Assembly: GCA_002345205.1 (NCBI GenBank)
Contig: DDVI01000080.1
Location: 6,193 to 23,328 of the forward strand
Length of the DNA stretch: 17,136 nucleotides
Direction of reading: 5' to 3'
Source of the DNA: Bdellovibrionaceae bacterium UBA2316
Lineage (GTDB): Bacteria > Bdellovibrionota > Bdellovibrionia > Bdellovibrionales > Bdellovibrionaceae
Part shown: positions 7,631-14,865 of the stretch, piece after piece
Layout: each line of letters starts with the position of its first letter
How positions within the stretch are numbered: position 1 is the stretch's first letter
The notes under the pieces: model-generated
Databases searched by the model: none
Told to the model about the DNA's origin: nothing
The model's input: only the letters and a program-made list of their open reading frames with translations
Translations under genes and position numbers: made by a program

Positions 7631-9046
7631 ATGAAGCATTACTTTTTGGTCATCGCAATTTTACCACTCTTTTGTTTTGGCAGTTTGTCCTTTGCCGATA
7701 GTGTAAAAGACGAAATAGCAACTTTAACTGCACCGCCATTTGTACCACCGCCGATTACCAGAAAAACGCCGGCTAAGTTGATTGTTAATCTTGAAGTCGT
7801 TGAAAAGAAAATGAAGATTGCCGATGGCGTTGATTATACATTTTGGACTTTCGGCGGAACGGTTCCTGGTAGCTTTATCCGCGTCCGTGAAGGTGATTCT
7901 GTTGAATTTCACTTAAAAAATCATCCGTCATCAAAGATGCCACACAATATCGATCTTCATGCTGTTACTGGTCAAGGTGGTGGAGCAGCAGCTTCATTTA
8001 CACTTCCAGGGCATGAAAGTGTTTTCTCGTTCAAAGCCATCAACAAGGGGCTTTATGTGTATCACTGCGCGACGGCTCCGGTTGGAATGCATATTGCGAA
8101 TGGGATGTATGGCTTAATTTTAGTTGAGCCAAAAGAAGGTCTGCCAAAAGTCGATCGCGAGTATTACGTCATGCAAGGCGACTTTTATACAAAAGGTAAA
8201 TTTGGCAAGCAAGGGTATCAACCTTTTGATATGGAAAAGGCGATTGACGAAAAACCCACATACGTAGTTTTCAATGGCTCCGCAACATCTATGACAGGTG
8301 ACAATTCATTAAAAGCAAATGTGGGTGAAACCGTTCGATTATTTGTTGGTAACGGTGGGCCAAATTTGGTTTCCTCTTTCCACGTAATTGGCGAAATTTT
8401 TGACAAGGTTTATAAAGAAGGAGCTTCTGAATTCAATACAAATATTCAGACAACTCTAGTTCCTGCAGGTGGATCAGCAATCGTCGAATATAAAGTCGAT
8501 GTGTCTAGTAATCTTGTTCTTGTGGATCATTCCATTTTCCGTGCTTTTAACAAAGGGGCACTGGGAATTATGAAAGTTGAAGGCGCGGAAAATAAAGAAA
8601 TCTTTTCTGGTAAAATCGCTGATAATGTCTATTTGCCAGAGGGCGGTGCAATTCAAAAAGTAACGGATAAAGAATTAGTTAGTGCTGCAGCCACAGTTGA
8701 AGACCAGATTAAGTTTGGAAAGAATATTTACCTACAAAACTGTGCGGCTTGCCACCAAGCCAATGGCAAAGGAATTCCTGGTGCATTTCCGCCACTAGCC
8801 GGAGCAGACTATTTTAATGCCGACTGGAAACGCGCCATTGACGTTGTTAAAAACGGAAAGACAGGGGCGATCACAGTCAATGGAGTTCTTTACAATGGAG
8901 TTATGCCCTCACTTGGACTGAGCGAAGAAGACATAGCTAATGTTCTGACTTATATTTCTCATTCATGGGGAAACAAAAAACGGGTATTTAAGAAATCTGA
9001 CGTTTCTGCTGTTCCAGTAAGAAAAGAAAAACCTGCGGAGCACTAA
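7631..9046 (+). CDS. nirK: Copper nitrite reductase (class II, AniA-like) with C-terminal cytochrome c domain
   Basis: NirK reduces nitrite to NO in the periplasm. Residues 1-22 are a Sec signal peptide, probably cut after SFA. The two cupredoxin domains carry type 1 copper ligands H105, C146, H154 and M159 and type 2 ligands H110, H145 and H300, with catalytic D108 and H251. The loop YHCATAPVGMHIANGMYG has the eight-residue Cys-His spacing of class II enzymes such as Neisseria AniA. A cytochrome c domain is fused at the C-terminus (C371-A-A-C-H375, likely axial M425 in VMPS). Such NirK-cytochrome fusions are known and provide an internal electron donor. It heads a second operon; nirV starts directly after the TAA. 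Confidence 0.96.
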   Translation: MKHYFLVIAILPLFCFGSLSFADSVKDEIATLTAPPFVPPPITRKTPAKLIVNLEVVEKKMKIADGVDYTFWTFGGTVPGSFIRVREGDSVEFHLKNHPSSKMPHNIDLHAVTGQGGGAAASFTLPGHESVFSFKAINKGLYVYHCATAPVGMHIANGMYGLILVEPKEGLPKVDREYYVMQGDFYTKGKFGKQGYQPFDMEKAIDEKPTYVVFNGSATSMTGDNSLKANVGETVRLFVGNGGPNLVSSFHVIGEIFDKVYKEGASEFNTNIQTTLVPAGGSAIVEYKVDVSSNLVLVDHSIFRAFNKGALGIMKVEGAENKEIFSGKIADNVYLPEGGAIQKVTDKELVSAAATVEDQIKFGKNIYLQNCAACHQANGKGIPGAFPPLAGADYFNADWKRAIDVVKNGKTGAITVNGVLYNGVMPSLGLSEEDIANVLTYISHSWGNKKRVFKKSDVSAVPVRKEKPAEH

Positions 9047-9811
9047 ATGAACCTTCTATTCGGCGGCCTTTTAATACTGTTATTTTCTACGAATCTGGTA
9101 TGGGCTACCGAATTAGTCAATGTTCCGAAAGGAAAAATCGAGGCTATCTGGTTGTCTCCAGTTTCAAAAAAAGCAAAATCGAAATCAAACCAAGTCGTAA
9201 TTTCTGTTGATTCCTTTAATGCGCAAGCCTTTCCGGTTACAGTCGCACAATTTAAAGAGTTTCTAGTGGCGCATCCTGAATGGTCTAAAAATAATGTGAA
9301 CTTGTTATTCAAAGATGAATACTATTTGCGTGATTTAGATACTGCGCCAGAGAAAGCACCTGTAACATTTGTGACTTGGTTTGCGGCTAAGGCTTACTGT
9401 GATGCTTTCGGACTTCGGTTGCCAACAATTAACGAATGGGAGTATGCAGCCGCCGCGTCCGAATCAAAGAAAAATGCGAATCGGGAAGAAAAATTTTTAC
9501 GCCGTATTTTAAATTGGTATGGTGAACCGCAAGGTGCGCGACTTAAAGACGTCGGCAGCATTTATAAAAACGTGTACGGTATTTGGGATATGCACGGACT
9601 AATTTGGGAATGGGTTGATGATTTCAATTCAAGCTTTGTGACCGGTGAAAGTCGCGAAGATAGTTCATTTAATAAAGATATGTTTTGCGGTGCTGGGGCA
9701 CTTTCGTCAACTGATAAGGAAAATTACGCCGCGTTTATGAGGTTCGCCTTTAGATCTGGCCTAAAGGGAAAAAGTTCCGTTTGGAATTTGGGGTTTAGAT
9801 GCGTCAAATAG
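9047..9811 (+). CDS. nirV: NirV-like protein, formylglycine-generating-enzyme (SUMF1) fold
   Basis: This 254-residue periplasmic protein has a signal peptide (about 1-20, ending in LVWA) and an FGE/SUMF1-type domain: FPVTVAQFKEFL near the start, VTWFAAKAYCDAFGLRLPTINEWEYAA in the middle, a WEWVDDF segment, and the closing NLGFRCVK. Genes of this type beside nirK are called nirV; their function is not established. The paired active-site cysteines of true formylglycine-generating enzymes are not seen: the equivalent stretch has only C214 followed by GAGALSS, and the following Arg-rich strand has no Cys. A structural or maturation role is more likely than sulfatase activation. It abuts the nirK stop with no spacer, so translation is probably coupled. 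Confidence 0.85.
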   Translation: MNLLFGGLLILLFSTNLVWATELVNVPKGKIEAIWLSPVSKKAKSKSNQVVISVDSFNAQAFPVTVAQFKEFLVAHPEWSKNNVNLLFKDEYYLRDLDTAPEKAPVTFVTWFAAKAYCDAFGLRLPTINEWEYAAAASESKKNANREEKFLRRILNWYGEPQGARLKDVGSIYKNVYGIWDMHGLIWEWVDDFNSSFVTGESREDSSFNKDMFCGAGALSSTDKENYAAFMRFAFRSGLKGKSSVWNLGFRCVK

Positions 9812-9825
9812 GGAGAAAAGTAAGT

Positions 9826-10395
9826 ATGAAACATTTTATAAAAAATTTAATATTAATGACAATATTGCTAGCTGCACAAAATGTTTTCGCGCAATCATTA
9901 TACGACCTTAAAACAAACTGGCGAGACATTGAAAATAAAAAAACTGACGTATCCGTAGCGACAGGTTCGTATGTTCTGATTGCAATGGTTTACACAGGTT
10001 GCGCACACGCCTGCCCGATGACGATTTCAAAAATTAAAAAAATCGAAGAAGAGTTCTCAAAGGCTAAGTTCACAGAACTAAAAATCGTACTGGCTTCGTT
10101 TGACGTAAAAAATGATCGTCCTGAAAAATTGAAGAAGTACCAAACCGAGAGAAAATTAAACCCAGATCAATGGAAGTTTTTAGCGGCAGAGACTGACGAC
10201 GACGCTAGAAAGTTAGCTGTAACATTAGGTATCAGCTATAAGGATATCGGCGATGGTGATTTTTCACACAGCAATGCAATCACTCTTTTAGACCCCAGTG
10301 GCAATGTTTTAGCATCAATAAATAGCCTCAATGCTGATACTGCACCACTGCTGACCGCCCTTCAGGAATCTTTGAAAAAAGCTACAAAGAAGTAG
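9826..10395 (+). CDS. SCO1/SenC-family copper chaperone-like protein
   Basis: The 189-residue protein has a signal peptide (about 1-22, ending VFA) and a thioredoxin-like fold with the SCO copper site: C59-A-H-A-C63 and the distal H148 in DFSHSNAITLLD. I prefer the ATG at 9826, with GGGAG at 9811-9815, over the in-frame ATG at 9799, because it gives a clean signal peptide and a ribosome site. SCO proteins usually deliver copper to cytochrome oxidase CuA or act as thiol reductases. Here no oxidase is present and the gene follows nirK-nirV, so loading copper into NirK is a reasonable inference. nnrS starts two bases after its stop. Confidence 0.88.
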   Translation: MKHFIKNLILMTILLAAQNVFAQSLYDLKTNWRDIENKKTDVSVATGSYVLIAMVYTGCAHACPMTISKIKKIEEEFSKAKFTELKIVLASFDVKNDRPEKLKKYQTERKLNPDQWKFLAAETDDDARKLAVTLGISYKDIGDGDFSHSNAITLLDPSGNVLASINSLNADTAPLLTALQESLKKATKK

Positions 10396-10397
10396 TT

Positions 10398-11528
10398 ATG
10401 AACGTGCCAAAAGACGACGACCGACTTGAACCTTATGTTTTACTTTTTTCTACTGGATGCTTAGCAGGGGTTATTGGTCTTGTTTTTTGGATTTTCTTTC
10501 AGTTTGGCTTTATTCAATTCTATCCCCGGGCTCTTCATGGAAATTTGATGTTTTTTGGGTTTTTATGGTCGTTTGTTGCGGGTTTTTTGATGACCGCTAT
10601 TCCGAAAATGACTTCAACGCTACCGGCCCAAGTCAGCGAAATCTCTATTGGTGTCGGTCTTGTTTTTTTTCAAGTTGTGCTAAATGTTAGAAATTTAACT
10701 GATGCACCTGTTGCCATTTTTTTGGTGCAAAATGTTTTTTTACTTTTCTTCATCTTGCGAAGATTTTTGGTGAACAGAAAGGTACCTTTTTTTGGCTTTG
10801 TTTTTATACCGATGGCTTTTGCTCAATCCATTTTAGGCGTAGCCTTATTCTATTTCTACAACGACCGAAATTTATTTCTACAATTTGCAGGTGAAGCTTT
10901 TATTTTGAATCTTATTTTAGGTCTAGGTAGTAGGCTGATACCTGTGATCTCTCGATTACCAAATGCTTTGCTACCCAACGAACGTTCGAACTCTGATAGT
11001 TTGTTACGCCCAGTTATAACTTTATTATTTATTAACGTTGGCTACTGGTGTGATATTTTTGATTTCAAGACCGTCGGAGCTGCGCTTAGAATTCTTGGAA
11101 CGCTTTTCGCTGCTATATACTTATTAAAACTATTCGTTAAACCAGTGACTTGGTCTTTTGTGGGGATTGGACTAAAAATAGCAGTGGTCCTATTAACACT
11201 GGGTCAGATCTTAAGCTTTCCCCTTCTTAACAACATACTAGCCGGGCAACATTTTATATATATTGGCGGCTTTTCAATGATCACGTTACTTGTGGCAACA
11301 CGGGTTATGCTGGCCCACGGCGGTCAAAGTTTGAATTACGAAATTTCTTCAAAGCGTTTAATCTTGGTTATTCTACTGTTCTTTCTTTCTGCCCTAATGC
11401 GATTCAGTATTGGGAATGATATCTCAAACTACATTGTTAGTTGCTCAGCGCTATTATTTATTATCGCTCTTGGGATTTGGTTCTTTCAGTTTTTTAAAAT
11501 ATTAAATTCAAAGTTAATTAAAAATTAG
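10398..11528 (+). CDS. nnrS: NnrS family integral membrane protein
   Basis: This 376-residue protein has about ten to twelve membrane helices. It shows the conserved features of NnrS: the early RALHGNLMFFGFLWSFVAGF segment with GFLMTAIPKM after it, a central LGSRLIPV loop, and late GQHFIYIGGFSMITLL and VMLAHGGQS segments with conserved His. NnrS is a haem- and copper-containing membrane protein that in several bacteria protects against NO or nitrosative stress, usually under an NO-responsive regulator. Its place inside the nirK operon fits that role. The next gene starts 47 bases downstream, after a hairpin. Confidence 0.88.
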   Translation: MNVPKDDDRLEPYVLLFSTGCLAGVIGLVFWIFFQFGFIQFYPRALHGNLMFFGFLWSFVAGFLMTAIPKMTSTLPAQVSEISIGVGLVFFQVVLNVRNLTDAPVAIFLVQNVFLLFFILRRFLVNRKVPFFGFVFIPMAFAQSILGVALFYFYNDRNLFLQFAGEAFILNLILGLGSRLIPVISRLPNALLPNERSNSDSLLRPVITLLFINVGYWCDIFDFKTVGAALRILGTLFAAIYLLKLFVKPVTWSFVGIGLKIAVVLLTLGQILSFPLLNNILAGQHFIYIGGFSMITLLVATRVMLAHGGQSLNYEISSKRLILVILLFFLSALMRFSIGNDISNYIVSCSALLFIIALGIWFFQFFKILNSKLIKN

Positions 11529-11541
11529 TTCAACCTAAACA

Positions 11542-11561
11542 CTGTGTTTATCAAAGCACAG
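11542..11561 (+). repeat. Short hairpin between nnrS and the HiPIP gene
   Basis: CTGTGTTT (11542-11549) pairs with AAGCACAG (11554-11561) through an ATCA loop; eight pairs including one G-T. It lies just before the AAGGA ribosome site of the HiPIP gene and is not followed by a T-tract. It may protect or mark a processing point in the operon mRNA, or be incidental. Confidence 0.45.
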
Positions 11562-11575
11562 AAAGGAATTACAAA

Positions 11576-11920
11576 ATGAAACGAAGAGATTTTTTTTAAA
11601 ACATGATAGGCGGCACTGGAATGCTAATTGCTTCGCCAGCAATTCTTTCTACTCTCAGCGCGAGTCAAGCATTTGGACAACGTCGTGCATCCGGGCCCAT
11701 TTCAGATTTAGTTGATGTCAAAGATCCCACAGCAAAAGCCGTTGGCTACTTGGAAGACTTTACTAAATCCAAAGCTGCAAAAGGCAACAAGTGCAGTACA
11801 TGTTCACTTTACGTAAAAGGTGCTGATAAAAATGGTAAAGAAGCTGGCACCTGCGCAATTTTTCCCAAAAAATTCGTTTATGGTAGTGCCTACTGTAATT
11901 CATGGGCTAAAAAAGCATAA
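11576..11920 (+). pseudogene. High-potential iron-sulfur protein (HiPIP) with in-frame stop in the Tat signal
   Basis: The mature part is a clear HiPIP, a small periplasmic [4Fe-4S] electron carrier: four cysteines as CSTC, GTCAIF and SAYCNSW, with the typical GYxED-like lead-in. The ribosome site AAGGA (11563-11567) serves an ATG at 11576 that begins a twin-arginine signal, MKRRDFF. Codon 8 is TAA (11597-11599), and the same frame then continues with N-M-I-G-G-T-G-M through the hydrophobic core and AFG cleavage region. A single T-to-A change from TTA (Leu) explains it. The next in-frame ATG (11603) has no ribosome site and would lack the Arg pair, so the protein could not use the Tat route. 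Options are a recent null mutation, rare readthrough, reinitiation, or a sequencing error at the T8-A4 tract. The rest of the gene is intact, so the lesion is recent if real. Confidence 0.85.
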
Positions 11921-11922
11921 CA

Positions 11923-12360
11923 ATGAGTATGGAGGACGCGCCACGGAAAAATGAATTGATCGAAGTTAATGGGGTGCTGTTTTCCTATAAGGATATCTTT
12001 TCGGTCATCAATGATTTTTACGGCCGAATTCAGACTGATCCCATATTGCAAGCGCCATTCAAATCCGTCGAGGATTGGCCTGAACACATCAAAAATATTA
12101 CGCACTTCTGGTGGGTCAAATTTGGAGGACGTGCGTACATGTTTAGCCAGTATAATCCCGTTCCTAAACATTTTTTCGCAGGTTTCAATCGCGATCTGTT
12201 AAGTCGTTGGCTTTTCATTTTTCACCAAACGCTAAACACCCATTTGACTCAAGAACAAGTAGCCCTATGGACTTTGATTTCAACAAGAATGGGTGAAGGG
12301 CTTGTCATCAAAAATGATCACTATAAATTGATGTACGAGTCAAAAAATGGCAGTGGTTAA
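11923..12360 (+). CDS. Group III-like truncated haemoglobin
   Basis: The 145-residue cytoplasmic protein has the features of a group III truncated globin: a DFYGRIQTDPIL helix start, a W52-P-x-H55 segment, HFWW at 61-64, and the proximal His H83 in PVPKHFFAGF followed by RWLFIF. Globins of this kind can bind O2 or NO; here it is probably a cytoplasmic NO scavenger or dioxygenase-like partner, which is inference. The ATG at 11923 follows the HiPIP stop by two bases; a second ATG two codons later (11929) is possible. Its 3' end overlaps the next gene by 14 bases. Confidence 0.82.
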   Translation: MSMEDAPRKNELIEVNGVLFSYKDIFSVINDFYGRIQTDPILQAPFKSVEDWPEHIKNITHFWWVKFGGRAYMFSQYNPVPKHFFAGFNRDLLSRWLFIFHQTLNTHLTQEQVALWTLISTRMGEGLVIKNDHYKLMYESKNGSG

Positions 12361-12751
12361 AAGCAAGACTCTTAGAATGCTTCTTTTTTCATTCGGAGTC
12401 TTTTTTGTTTTGTTAGGGAGTGTGGGAGCCGTTCTACCTCTACTTCCGACTACTCCGTTTATTTTGTGTGCTGCTTGGTGTTTCTTGAAAAGCTCAGAAA
12501 AGGCACATCGCTGGATTTATAGCCACTCGATTTTTAGTAGCCCATTGAGGAATTGGGAGGAAAATCGAGCTATATCAGTTCCTACTAAGGTCGTTTCAGT
12601 ACTTATGATTTCTTTTTCTGGTCTTTATACGTATTGGAATATTGACACTGAGTGGGTGAAATTTTGCCTCCTCTTGGTTCTATTGCTCGTCTCAACCTTT
12701 ATCATTTCAAGACGAAGTGAAAAAAATAGAATTATTTTCGGAAGCGTATGA
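12347..12751 (+). CDS. YbaN/DUF454-family small membrane protein
   Basis: The 134-residue protein has a hydrophobic segment at about 10-30, a GAVLPLLPTTPFIL motif with AAWCFLKSS after it, a conserved HSIFSSPLRNWEENRAI region, and two more membrane spans at about 85-125. This matches the DUF454 family (E. coli YbaN), whose function is not well defined. The start overlaps the globin gene, so it is the last gene of the nirK operon. Its TGA lies inside the next operator (12747-12762), so the nirK operon ends as the next promoter begins. Confidence 0.85.
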   Translation: MAVVKSKTLRMLLFSFGVFFVLLGSVGAVLPLLPTTPFILCAAWCFLKSSEKAHRWIYSHSIFSSPLRNWEENRAISVPTKVVSVLMISFSGLYTYWNIDTEWVKFCLLLVLLLVSTFIISRRSEKNRIIFGSV

Positions 12752-12796
12752 TCTAAATCATAGGTCATGTGGGCGACGTCCTCTATTCTATATGCA
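12747..12796 (+). promoter_or_regulatory. FNR/DNR-type operator and promoter for the decarboxylase gene
   Basis: TATGAT-CTAA-ATCATA at 12747-12762 is the third copy of the motif in this window, centred at 12754.5 and overlapping the ybaN-like stop codon. A -10-like TATTCT lies at 12784-12789. Placing the operator at -41.5 predicts transcription from 12796, the first base of the decarboxylase ATG, so the mRNA may have no leader. Confidence 0.7.
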
Positions 12797-14340
12797 TGAA
12801 GTCATGTTCGCCTGAAGACATATCCTTAAAGTCTTACTTTTTAGGGCCACAATCTGAAGGCTCGGATTTTTTAAGAACCACCCTCGTGAATCTTCTAGAT
12901 GAGTATATTAACTGGCGAAGATCTCTATTTCCAGAAGATGGCATAGCAATTTCAGAAACCGATCGAAAGAATTCAAAATATTTAAGTAATCAAAATGACC
13001 TAAGTGCTCTTGTGAACAAATTATCAAATGAATTTAAAAAAGAAATTCCACACTTTTCCCCGCGCTACATGGGCCATATGTTTTCTGAAACATCGCTACC
13101 TGGATTGTTGGGTCATATTGCCGCTCTTCTTCATAACCCCAACAATATTTCCAAAGAATCCTCATCCGTTGGATTAAAAATCGAATCCGACGCAATTGAA
13201 GCACTCTGCGAAATGTTTCATTGGAAAAATGGAATGGGGCATCTAACTTCGGGTGGAACTCTGGCAAATATTGAGGCGCTACTAAGGATGCGGTCTCGGC
13301 TATCTCAAGACAAATGGGTGACGGCGAAGCTGTTAACTTCATCTGCGGCTCACTACTCTTGGAAAAAGGGCCTAAAAATTTTAGGTTTTCCAGATTCTGC
13401 TTTGCTAGAAGTTTCATTGGATCAATATGGTCGAATATCAATATCACATCTGAAAACAATACTGAAAGAAATCGAAGATCCCATTTTAGGATTAGTCACT
13501 CTGTTTGGTTCGACTGAGCGAGGGTCGATTGACGATATTGCAGGGGTAAATGCAGCTCTTGCTGAACGAAAAATGAAAATTTGGCATCATGTAGATGCCG
13601 CTTATGGTGGCTTTTATGCATGTGTGAAGAATAGTTCAAATTCATATTTAACAAAACAAACTCTGGCTCTGCGAAAAATTGATAGTCTCACATTAGATCC
13701 GCACAAGTTAGGTTATGTTCCCTATGCCTGCGGGACTTTTATCTGTCGTGATTCAAAAAAATATTTCTACAACGACATCGAAGCTCCATATATACAATTT
13801 AAATCAGCTAAAGAAGTTGGGTTGCAATCAATTGAAGGTTCAAGACCAGCAACTGGAGCTGCGGCAACATGGTTAACCGCACAATCTCTAGGTTTCAATT
13901 CCAAAGGATTGGGACGAATTCTTACGATGCACTTAGATGCGAAAAAGAGCTTTCAACGGCTTTTGCAGAAGAAGGTAAAAGGTCTTCTTTTTACAAAAGG
14001 TTTAGATTTAAATATTCTTTGTTGGACAGTAATTCCTGAGTCAAGAAGGTTGTCAAAATCAAACGCCTGGGTGAATCAGATTTTTCATTCTTTGCCACTT
14101 CTAGACAAAAAATACTTTGTATCAAAAACATCATTGGCCTTAAAAAAGCACCCTTGGCTTAGGCAACAGCTAGAAAAAGAAGGCTTCATTTTTGATTCCA
14201 ACACATGTCATTTAATACGAATGACATTAATGAACCCTTTCCTTATGACAAAAGAAACACAAGCAAAATTTACAGATGATTTTGCCGATGTTTTGCACGC
14301 AATTTCAAAATCTGAACGCCCGAAGGGGAAATCTAAATGA
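12796..14340 (+). CDS. Group II PLP-dependent amino acid decarboxylase (substrate unknown)
   Basis: The 514-residue protein belongs to the glutamate/tyrosine/aromatic decarboxylase fold. Visible are the SGGTLANIEALLRMR cofactor loop, H186 in SAAHYSW (PLP stacking), D267 in HHVDAAYGG (pyridine nitrogen) and the Schiff-base lysine K304 in LDPHKLGY. I start it at the ATG at 12796; a GTG at 12769 is in frame but lies just past the operator and adds nothing family-like. There is no convincing ribosome site before 12796, consistent with a leaderless message. Substrate cannot be read from the sequence. The operator implies NO- or low-oxygen-dependent expression, unusual for a denitrification regulon; acid resistance or amine production are only guesses. 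It overlaps a tiny ORF (ATGA) and is followed by the DGC protein gene. Confidence 0.85.
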   Translation: MKSCSPEDISLKSYFLGPQSEGSDFLRTTLVNLLDEYINWRRSLFPEDGIAISETDRKNSKYLSNQNDLSALVNKLSNEFKKEIPHFSPRYMGHMFSETSLPGLLGHIAALLHNPNNISKESSSVGLKIESDAIEALCEMFHWKNGMGHLTSGGTLANIEALLRMRSRLSQDKWVTAKLLTSSAAHYSWKKGLKILGFPDSALLEVSLDQYGRISISHLKTILKEIEDPILGLVTLFGSTERGSIDDIAGVNAALAERKMKIWHHVDAAYGGFYACVKNSSNSYLTKQTLALRKIDSLTLDPHKLGYVPYACGTFICRDSKKYFYNDIEAPYIQFKSAKEVGLQSIEGSRPATGAAATWLTAQSLGFNSKGLGRILTMHLDAKKSFQRLLQKKVKGLLFTKGLDLNILCWTVIPESRRLSKSNAWVNQIFHSLPLLDKKYFVSKTSLALKKHPWLRQQLEKEGFIFDSNTCHLIRMTLMNPFLMTKETQAKFTDDFADVLHAISKSERPKGKSK

Positions 14341-14399
14341 ATGGTTTGACCCCAATATTCAGCTTTGCGCTCGCTTTAGTTTTGTCGTTTTTTTTTTGA
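14337..14399 (+). CDS. Possible 20-residue hydrophobic micro-ORF
   Basis: An ATG overlapping the decarboxylase stop (ATGA) opens a 20-codon frame encoding one hydrophobic stretch (MNGLTPIFSFALALVL then Ser and three Phe). It ends at a TGA directly after a ten-T run. It could be a small membrane peptide translated by coupling, a relic of a longer gene cut by a change in the T-tract, or chance. No homology is claimed. Confidence 0.3.
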   Translation: MNGLTPIFSFALALVLSFFF

Positions 14400-14416
14400 A
14401 GTTGAGGTAGTTAAAA

Positions 14417-14797
14417 GTGAAAAAATCGAAATCGATCGTATACTCATGTTCTGGTTGCTCAACGGCCGCACAACTGGCAAACTACGTCGCCGTACAGCTA
14501 GACCGCAAAGAAATCGCTGAGATGTCCTGTATAGCTGGTGTTGGTGGTGACGTAAAACCATTGGTGCAGAAGGCAAAGCTCGCAGAAAGTATTATAGTTT
14601 TAGATGGCTGCCCCCTTAAATGTGCGCAACGGTGTCTGGCGAAACATGGTTTAAAACCAAATCTCCATCTGGTGCTAACCGAAATGGGTGTTAAGAAATT
14701 ACAGCATGAAGACTACGATAAAAAACAGGCTGAAGAAATTTTGGACCAAACTATTTCATTGATGGAGGATCAAAAAATTACGTCTAACGGAAAATAG
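14417..14797 (+). CDS. DGC-domain putative zinc-binding protein
   Basis: The 126-residue cytoplasmic protein has the DGC-family cysteine pattern: C11-S-G-C14 near the start, C38 in MSCIAGVGG, and D63-G-C65-P-L-K-C69 with C73. The family is annotated as zinc-binding and its role is unknown. The start is a GTG at 14417 with a GAGG ribosome site about nine bases upstream. It lies 76 bases after the decarboxylase with no promoter I can see, so it is probably expressed from the same operator-controlled promoter. About 68 bp separate it from the convergent regulator; this gap holds only a weak ACAAAG/CTTTGT hairpin (14806-14829). Confidence 0.82.
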   Translation: MKKSKSIVYSCSGCSTAAQLANYVAVQLDRKEIAEMSCIAGVGGDVKPLVQKAKLAESIIVLDGCPLKCAQRCLAKHGLKPNLHLVLTEMGVKKLQHEDYDKKQAEEILDQTISLMEDQKITSNGK

Positions 14798-14865
14798 TTT
14801 TTTAAACAAAGGTTTTAGATTTTCTTTGTATCCAAATATATTTTAAATCAATCTGCCACATTTGG

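Noticed and set aside
11590..11602. Transcriptional slippage on the T8-A4 tract rescuing the HiPIP gene
   Set aside because: The frame is the same before and after the stop, so a one-base slip moves into a wrong frame instead of restoring it.
11603..11920. HiPIP starting normally at the ATG at 11603
   Set aside because: There is no ribosome site before it and it would lack the twin arginines; the good ribosome site and MKRRDFF lie upstream in the same frame, so the stop at 11597 is the real anomaly.
12769..12795. GTG at 12769 as the decarboxylase start
   Set aside because: It would lie upstream of the predicted -10 and transcription start, and the added nine residues look unlike the family.
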